Shown one piece after another: positions 57,840 through 64,000 of a stretch of 64,000 nucleotides of DNA. Positions within the stretch are counted from its first letter, which is position 1. Every line of letters starts with the position of its first letter. The stretch covers positions 20,406,969-20,470,968 of the forward strand of contig CM033752.1 of assembly GCA_019671005.1 (NCBI GenBank), given 5' to 3'. The notes under the pieces are model-generated. The model was not told the DNA's origin. It worked only from the letters and a program-made list of their open reading frames with translations, and did not search any database. This DNA is from Hibiscus mutabilis (lineage: Eukaryota; Streptophyta; Magnoliopsida; Malvales; Malvaceae). A program made the translations under genes and the position numbers.

Positions 57840-59832
57840 TGTAACACCCTAACCAGTATTCTATATTAAATACTAATTAGAGTATCACATAGAGGATAAT
57901 TTTTTTTATTATTGCGTAGAATCACATTTTTAATTTTTATTCCATCAAATTAAATCTGATTTTAGGCAGCAATTTAACAATTCTTTTCTATAATATATAA
58001 GGAATATAACTGCCTAAAAACTGCCTAAAATAAAAATATACTCGATTGCTTTATTAACCCTTATCTAGTTATTAGCCGATTTTAAAATCTAATATAACTA
58101 CTCATCATCCCTTATAAACATAAACTAGATTATATGTTATTACAAACCATATATAAACTAGTATATAACCAACTAATTTTAACATATACATGTCATCTAG
58201 AAACATCAAAACACATCAAAAGATGTTACTAATGATACCGTATTTATATTTCGGATAAGTAGGATGCATGCTCCTTACTCTGAATTCTGCTTTTTACCTA
58301 CGCGTGAAAACCATCACACGCTAAGTGTATACTTAGTGAGGCAATAATAATATTCAGTGTAGCATAACAGAACTATAACTAATAACATGTAACCGTATTC
58401 ATGCATTTGAATCACTAGATATGTCTTACCATTATGTTAATCATGTATCAACATAATATAAATCGGATAAAATTTTCTTACCAATATACTTGCCATAACT
58501 TTAAGAGTGTATAAACTATTTAATCAGTTTATCAATTATTTACCGATATAATAGCCCAAATATAAACCTATGAGGACCCTGGGTACTCGAGTCAAAGATG
58601 CACCGAAGTGCTAATACACAAAGGTTGTGCCCACCATAATACACATAAGGTCGTGCCCACCATATGCACTAAGTGTCCTTTATATACACTATGGTGCTAA
58701 ACCGGATAACCGAATATGTAGCGTGCTGGTGGACTCTATGGCATGCCAACTATACCATGTCCCTCAATGACATACTTGGGCATATTTTTCGTATTTATTT
58801 CATACATGGCAATGTATATCAACATAATTTAATACTGGGTAGTTCATACCCGAAATAACATTCATAGTATAACATCATATATAACTAGTGATCCATGCAT
58901 TACTATTCAACTTTTGACATATTTAAAATATGTCAATCATATGATCAATGACATAAATATCATGCCAATATATAAACTAGGTAGACTTATCGCAAGTCTT
59001 CCCATTGATGTATAAAACATCCATGTATCATGTTATGTATGCATTGCACTCACCTGATGCCTCACTAGTAATCTTATTGTTGCTTTTAGCTTTACTCTTT
59101 AACTTTTTCCTTATCTTTAGACTTGCTCGTAATATGATCTCGATCACGATCTATAAAATCATCGTTTACCAAGCACATACATTTCAAAGCGTATGTTAGT
59201 ATCATTCTAACATAGGCACATATTAGGAATAAAATTCCTAAAAATCCTTTATTATTCATATCCATCACAATTTTACAATACATTCTCAAATCTCATAATA
59301 TAACCATAAAATGAATTCTTTTAGAATTCACCTCAACTTTCCAAATTATTCAAAATGGTCCATTGCCATTGAACTTCAGATTCAAACATTAAACAACATA
59401 TTCAAGTATTCCAAGAACACATTCAAGCTTAACACGTTAATTTCTAATCGCTTTCCATATCATTCTCAAATTTTCCTTAATATGCCACTTGGTCTTCAAC
59501 ACTTTGTAAACTTCCAAATTGATCCAAACAACATTCTAAGTAGAGGTGAGAAAAACTCGACTCGACTTGAAAAAATCGAATAACTCAATTCAACTCGAGG
59601 CGAAAATACTCGAATCGTCTTGACTCGACTCGAAATTTCATAAACTCGACCCGAATCGAAAAAATTTCAAATAAAGTTTGAGTTGTAAAATAGAAACTCG
59701 AATAACTCAAAAATTTTAGTAATTAATGGATTTATTTTTAAGCTCGAGACGAGTCCTTCAATTTTTTATTATACATATACTAATATATAAAAATATGAAT
59801 AAATATTGCAACGTATTAAAAAATATGAAGAA

Positions 59833-59863
<31 letters not shown>

Positions 59864-61246
59864 TGCATATCTTATATGATTCGAGAAAGTGATTTAAATT
59901 AGAATCAAACTGTACTATAACATGATAAATAATTACAATTAAATTTTTATAGGAACTCAAAAACTCGACTCAAATTTCTTAAACTCAACTCGAATCAAAA
60001 AAATTTAAATAAAGTTTGAGTTATAAAAAAAGACGCGACAACTCAAATAACTCAAAATTTTTTGACTTTACTCGATCGAACGCTCACCCCTAATTCTAAG
60101 CCTTATAAAATCATTTTCACATCATCTCTAACCTTAGGAAAATTTTCCAGAATTTTCTCTAAAATTTCCCCAATAGGCTGAATATGAAGGGTCCTTTATC
60201 CAAATTTTCCAACTTGATTCAAGCATGAATTCAACTTCTAAACCTCATTTCCAAGCTTCTATAATCATTCCCATGCCACAATCTATTCAAATTCAACTTC
60301 ACATCAAAACCCTAACTTTAAACAAATTAGGATTTAGCTACTTTCAAGTAGTTTCAATCATAATATAAACTAGGATATGATTCTACAACAACCACTCCAT
60401 CAAAATCTAATCTTAAATCATCATATTTAAACATCCCCTTCATCCATCAAAATCATGAAACTAAGGTTTCAAGCAAGGAAAGCATGAATAAATGGTATCA
60501 AAAGATGGAGAATTTCATGGAGATCAACTTCATATTTCATGCTTTCATCCAAAATCCAACCAAATAAGCTTGAAAATCAAAAATGAAATTTTCTCTTACC
60601 TTGTAGGAGGGTTTCGAACAAGGAGAAGATGAGTAGAGAAGTCTTGAATTTCCATTTATTTCAATGTTGGCCACTTGTCATCTTAATATAAAATCTTTAA
60701 AAAAATCTCTTTTATGGAAAAAAGTCCAATTTGCCCTTATAATCCAATGCTTCATATCTTGCCACATGTCTACCTACTTAACCAAGGGTCAAAAGTAAAC
60801 CAAGTAGTTAGTGATTACCAACTTTGCCCTTGGAATTTTCCAAAATTACCATATTGCCATTTTTCATCCAATGGCTCATATTTAACATGGAAAACCTATT
60901 TTAATCCAATGGTCCATGTTAAATCCTACCATTTTAAAACACAGAAATGACATTTTTTAACCTTGCATTTTCATTCTTTAAAATATCTTGAATATCCAAT
61001 TCGATCCGATCATCCGAATATTTTTCTAAACTTTATCGCTTTATATCTAATAATACAAATTCTGTACGAAAAATCTGGGTAACCCGAAAATATCATTATC
61101 GGGGGTGAACTATTCATTTACGGGACTAAAATACATAACTTTTGGAAATTACAATTTAGTCCCTGAACTTTTCCAAAGTTTATACTTTGACCATCAAACT
61201 TTCAATTTTTTTATTTTGGTCACTAGCCAAAATTTGGGATATTACA
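57840..61246 (-). mobile_element. 3' LTR of Tekay-type element B (3407 bp including a MITE)
   Basis: On the minus strand it runs TGTAATATCCCAAATTTTGG ... GGGTGTTACA, next to a polypurine tract and the end of a chromovirus pol. It contains 'cactaagtatacacttagcg' (plus about 58318-58340) and 'gtcgtgcccacc' repeats (58620-58660). With the 552-bp MITE and its duplicated 8 bp removed, the LTR would be about 2847 bp. Plus ORFs (58673, 59005, 59311, 60714) are incidental. Confidence 0.88.
59541..60092. mobile_element. hAT-type MITE (552 bp), TSD ATTCTAAG
   Basis: Ends TAGAGGTGAG and CTCACCCCTA are near-perfect inverted termini of hAT type, flanked by a perfect 8-bp duplication ATTCTAAG (59533-59540, 60093-60100). 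The arms are full of 'actcgactcga' and 'aataactcaa' phrases, repeated in near-mirror order (59560-59720 and 59950-60070), around an AT core with (TA)n at about 59836-59860. It encodes nothing; the minus ORF 59769 is incidental. Confidence 0.93.
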
Positions 61247-61261
61247 ATTCTCCCCCTTAAG
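61247..61261 (-). other. Polypurine tract of Tekay-type element B
   Basis: Plus-strand 'attctcccccttaag', that is 'cttaagggggagaat' on the minus strand, abuts the LTR start at 61246. Confidence 0.88.
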
Positions 61262-61262
61262 A

Positions 61263-62420
61263 AAATTTGTCCTCGAATTTTCCTTACTTGGTTCAAAAAG
61301 GTGCGGATACTACTTTTTCATTACTTACTTCTGTTTCCCAAGTAGCTTCTTCTACTTTGTGATTTCTCCACAAGACTTTAACTAGAGGAATCTTTTTATT
61401 CCTTAATTTCTTTTCTCCTCGAGCTAAAATTTTTACAGGTTCTTCATCATAGGTCAAATCCGATTGAATCTCGATCTCTTCTAGTTTAATAACATGTGAA
61501 GGATCTGATCGATATCTTCGAAGCATGGACACAAGAAATACATCATGGACCTTATTCAGCTCCGGTGGTAAAGCTAGTTGATACGCCACTGGACCAATCC
61601 TTTTTAAAATTTCATAAAGACCAATGAATCTTGGACTAAGCTTTCCTTTTCATCTAAAGCGTAATATCTTTTTCCAGGGTGAAACCTTTAAGAATACTTT
61701 ATCTCCAACTTCGAACTCAATATCCTTTCTTTTAAGATCTGAATATGACTTTTGTCTATCAACGGCAACCTTGAGATTATCTTGAATTATTTTTACCTTA
61801 TTCTCCGTTTCTTGAACAATATCTGGTCCGATGATTTTTTGATCCTCCAACTCGAACCAATTCAACGATGTTTGACATTTTCTTCCATATAATGCCTCAT
61901 GAGGTGCTATCTTTATACTTGATTGATAATTATTGTTGTAGGCAAACTCAGCTAATGGAAGATATTTTTTCCCAAGAACCTGCAAAATTAATTATGCATG
62001 CTCTAAGCATATCTTCGAGTATCTGAATAGTTCATTCCAATTGTCAATCTGTTTGGGGATGGAAAGCAATACTAAAGTGTAGCCGAGTTCCCAATGCTTC
62101 ATGTAGTGCACTCCAAAACCTTGAAGTGAATATTGGATCTCTATCAGAAATAATAGACATAGGAACACCATACAATCTAACAATTTCCTTAGTATATAAC
62201 TCCGCCAACTTGTTCAAGGAATAGTCTATTCGAACTAGTATGAAAAGTGCTATCTTAGTCAATCGATCCGCAATCACCCAAATCTAATCTTTCTTACTTG
62301 GCGTCAATGGTAAACCTGTTACAAAATCCATAGTGACCTTTTCCCATTTCCATTGTGGGATTGAGATCGATTGGAGTGATCCCGATGGAACTTGATGTTC
62401 TGCCTTTACTTGTTGACATG
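61263..62420 (-). pseudogene. Integrase-chromodomain of Tekay-type element B
   Basis: Minus strand. The integrase core shows MDFVTGLP (Asp at 62326-62328), a stop at 62284-62286, SIISDRDPIFTSRFW (second Asp), and the Glu segment near 62020 flanked by two stops. Then AEFAYNNNYQSSIKIAPHEALYGR, VGDKVFLKVSPWKK, a stop at 61650-61652, RFIG.YEIL and the chromodomain (61332-61454, DLTYDEEPVKIL ... LVKVLWRNHKVEEATWE). This chromodomain is better preserved than that of element A. Non-functional. Confidence 0.92.
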
Positions 62421-64000
62421 TTAAGCACCTAGAACAAACTCAGTGATAGCTCATTTCATGCCAGGCCACCAAAATCGACTCTTTACATCTTGATACATTT
62501 TGTTGCCTCTTGGATGCATAGTTAAAGGACTGAAATATGCTTCTGAAAGTATTTCCCTTTTATATCATCATCTTCAGGAATGTATACGCGTCCTTTTTAA
62601 TATAGGAATCTATTTGATTTTATTTCAAAGTCTTTAGATTCACCACATTCCACTTGCTTCTTCTTTTCCAAGCATTCTTTATCCTTTGCTTGTAGCTCTT
62701 TAATCCTTTCTATTAAAGTAAGCTTGATTTGAAGCTCAGGCATTATTGCACCACTTTCCTGTAACCTTAACTAAGCATTTAATGATTTCAAGGCATAAAA
62801 TGTTTTTTGGCTAAGTGCATTTGCTACCAAATTAGCCTTTCCCAAATGGTAATCAATGATTACATCGTAGTCCTTGATCAGTTCTATCCATCTTCTTTGC
62901 CTCAAGTTAAGTTCCTTTTGAGACAATAAATATTTCAAACTTTTATGATCCATAAAGATGTAGCACTTTTCACCATATAAGTAGTGACACCAAATCTTCA
63001 AAGCGAACACCGCTGCAGCCAACTCTAAATCATGAGTAAGATAATTCCTTTCATGAGTTTTGAGTTGTCGAGAAGCATACGCTACAACCTTTCCTTCTTG
63101 CATTAATACACACCCCAAACCATTATGGGATGCATCACTATAGATTGTGAAATCTTTCCCAGATTCTGGTTATACCAAGACAGAAGCTTCTGTCAATATC
63201 TGCTTCAATTTATCGAAGCTTTTCTGACACTTATCAGTCCAAAAAAAAGGAACATTTTTTCTTAATAGCTTAGTTATTAGAGCGTAAATCATTAAAAATA
63301 TTTCACGAACCACCAATAATAACCAGCTAATCCCAAGAAACTTCTCACTTCAGAGATATTTTGAGGAATTTTCCATTCGAGTATTGCTTGAACCTTCTTA
63401 GGATCAACTCGAATTCCTCCCGCAGAGACTATGTGTCCAAGGAAAGCTACTTCAGACAACCAGAATTCACACTTTGACAGCTTTGCATATGAGTATCATG
63501 ATCGGTGGTTTTTGAATAAACCAATATATCATCTATGAATACCACTACAAATTGATCCAACTATGGCTGAAATATCCGATTCATCATATCCATAAAAGCT
63601 GCTGGTGCATTTGTAAGTCCAAAAGGCATTACCACAAACTCATAATGCCCATATCTAGTTCTAAAAGTTGTCTTTGGTATATCTGCTTCTTTGATCTTCA
63701 ATTGATGATACCTCGATCAAAGATCAATTTTAGAAAACAATGTTTCTCCTTTAAGTTGATCAAAGAGGTCATAAATCCTTGGTAAAGGATATTTATTCTT
63801 CCTCGTCACTTTATTAAGTTGATAGTAATCCACACACAACCCTATTGATCCATCTTTCTTTTTCATAAACATGACTGGAGCTCCCCAAGGTGATATACTT
63901 GGTCGTATAAAACCTTTATCCAATAATTATTTTAATTGAGCCTTAAGCTCTTTAAGCTCTGTATGAGCCATCCTGTAAGGTGCCATTGATATTGGTGTTG
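62421..64000 (-). pseudogene. Reverse transcriptase-RNase H of Tekay-type element B (continues beyond window)
   Basis: Minus strand. The RT starts near the window edge (GFIRPSISPWGAPVMFMKKKD at 63910, YYQLNKVTRKNKYPLPRI, FSKIDL), a stop at 63717-63719, RYGHYEFVVMPFGLTNAPAAF (about 63660-63595), and FIDDILV with aspartates at 63528-63533. RNase H reads YSDASHNGLGCVLMQEGKVV (from about 63140), MDHKSLKYLLSQKEL and NALSQK (to about 62800). The integrase zinc-binding region follows (62400-62530). Stops and shifts, for example near 63170, make it a pseudogene. Gag, primer site and 5' LTR lie outside the window. Confidence 0.92.

Noticed and set aside
1..64000. Possible host gene, tRNA or rRNA
   Set aside because: No tRNA cloverleaf, rRNA segment or exon-like conserved domain was recognised by reading; every domain seen belongs to a transposable element. 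A covariance-model and protein search would be decisive.

Overview
This window looks like repeat-rich chromosomal DNA of a flowering plant. It is AT-rich, has no recognisable host gene, and is almost entirely transposable elements lying inside one another. Plant signatures include Ty3/gypsy polyproteins of the chromodomain-bearing Tekay/Del and Athila types, Tat/Ogre-type LTR ends, primer sites matching initiator tRNA-Met and tRNA-Asp, an L1-type LINE with zf-RVT and RNase H segments, a hAT-type transposase remnant and MITEs. The element mix is typical of a eudicot; a mallow-family genome such as cotton is possible, but I cannot prove the species from this sequence.

Left block (1-18950). A minus-strand hAT-type transposase pseudogene (17983-18950) is cut by a plus-strand Tat-like element whose 3' internal region (1-2879) and 3' LTR are in the window. 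That LTR is itself split into 2880-3726 and 16381-17982 by a Tekay-type element (3727-16375) with both LTRs, primer site, polypurine tract and a stop-riddled gag-pol. The two Tekay LTRs differ by exactly 1040 bp, because the 3' LTR has three tandem copies of a segment present once in the 5' LTR.

Middle block (20301-41411). A Mutator-like non-autonomous element with long inverted ends and a 9-bp target duplication (20301-21112) is followed by a Copia LTR. This LTR is split (21379-22165 and 40313-40694) by a minus-strand Athila element with target duplication GAACA. That Athila has in turn been filled with Tekay and Tat LTR pieces and a second, plus-strand Athila derivative (25343-33056), which has near-identical LTRs and a perfect ATTAG duplication but a deleted coding region. 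The derivative carries an alanine-rich in-frame minisatellite between RNase H and integrase, and many copies of the palindrome TTGCCNNGGCAA. A Tekay-type LTR fragment with a perfect 46-bp inverted repeat follows.

Right block (41412-64000). Unassigned LTR-like sequence and a 'ggtgaagaggcatgac' minisatellite precede a minus-strand LINE (44410-50520). The LINE is interrupted by a solo Athila-type LTR (45928-47412) and by a miniature Copia-type element (48744-50055, target duplication GTTTC). Next come the minisatellite, polypurine tract and LTR of another Tat-like element (52050-56793), then a minus-strand Tekay element (57840 to the window end) whose LTR holds a hAT-type MITE (59541-60092, 8-bp duplication ATTCTAAG).

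No intact protein-coding gene, tRNA, rRNA or CRISPR array was found. The interest lies in the order of insertions, the non-autonomous derivatives and several unusual internal repeats.
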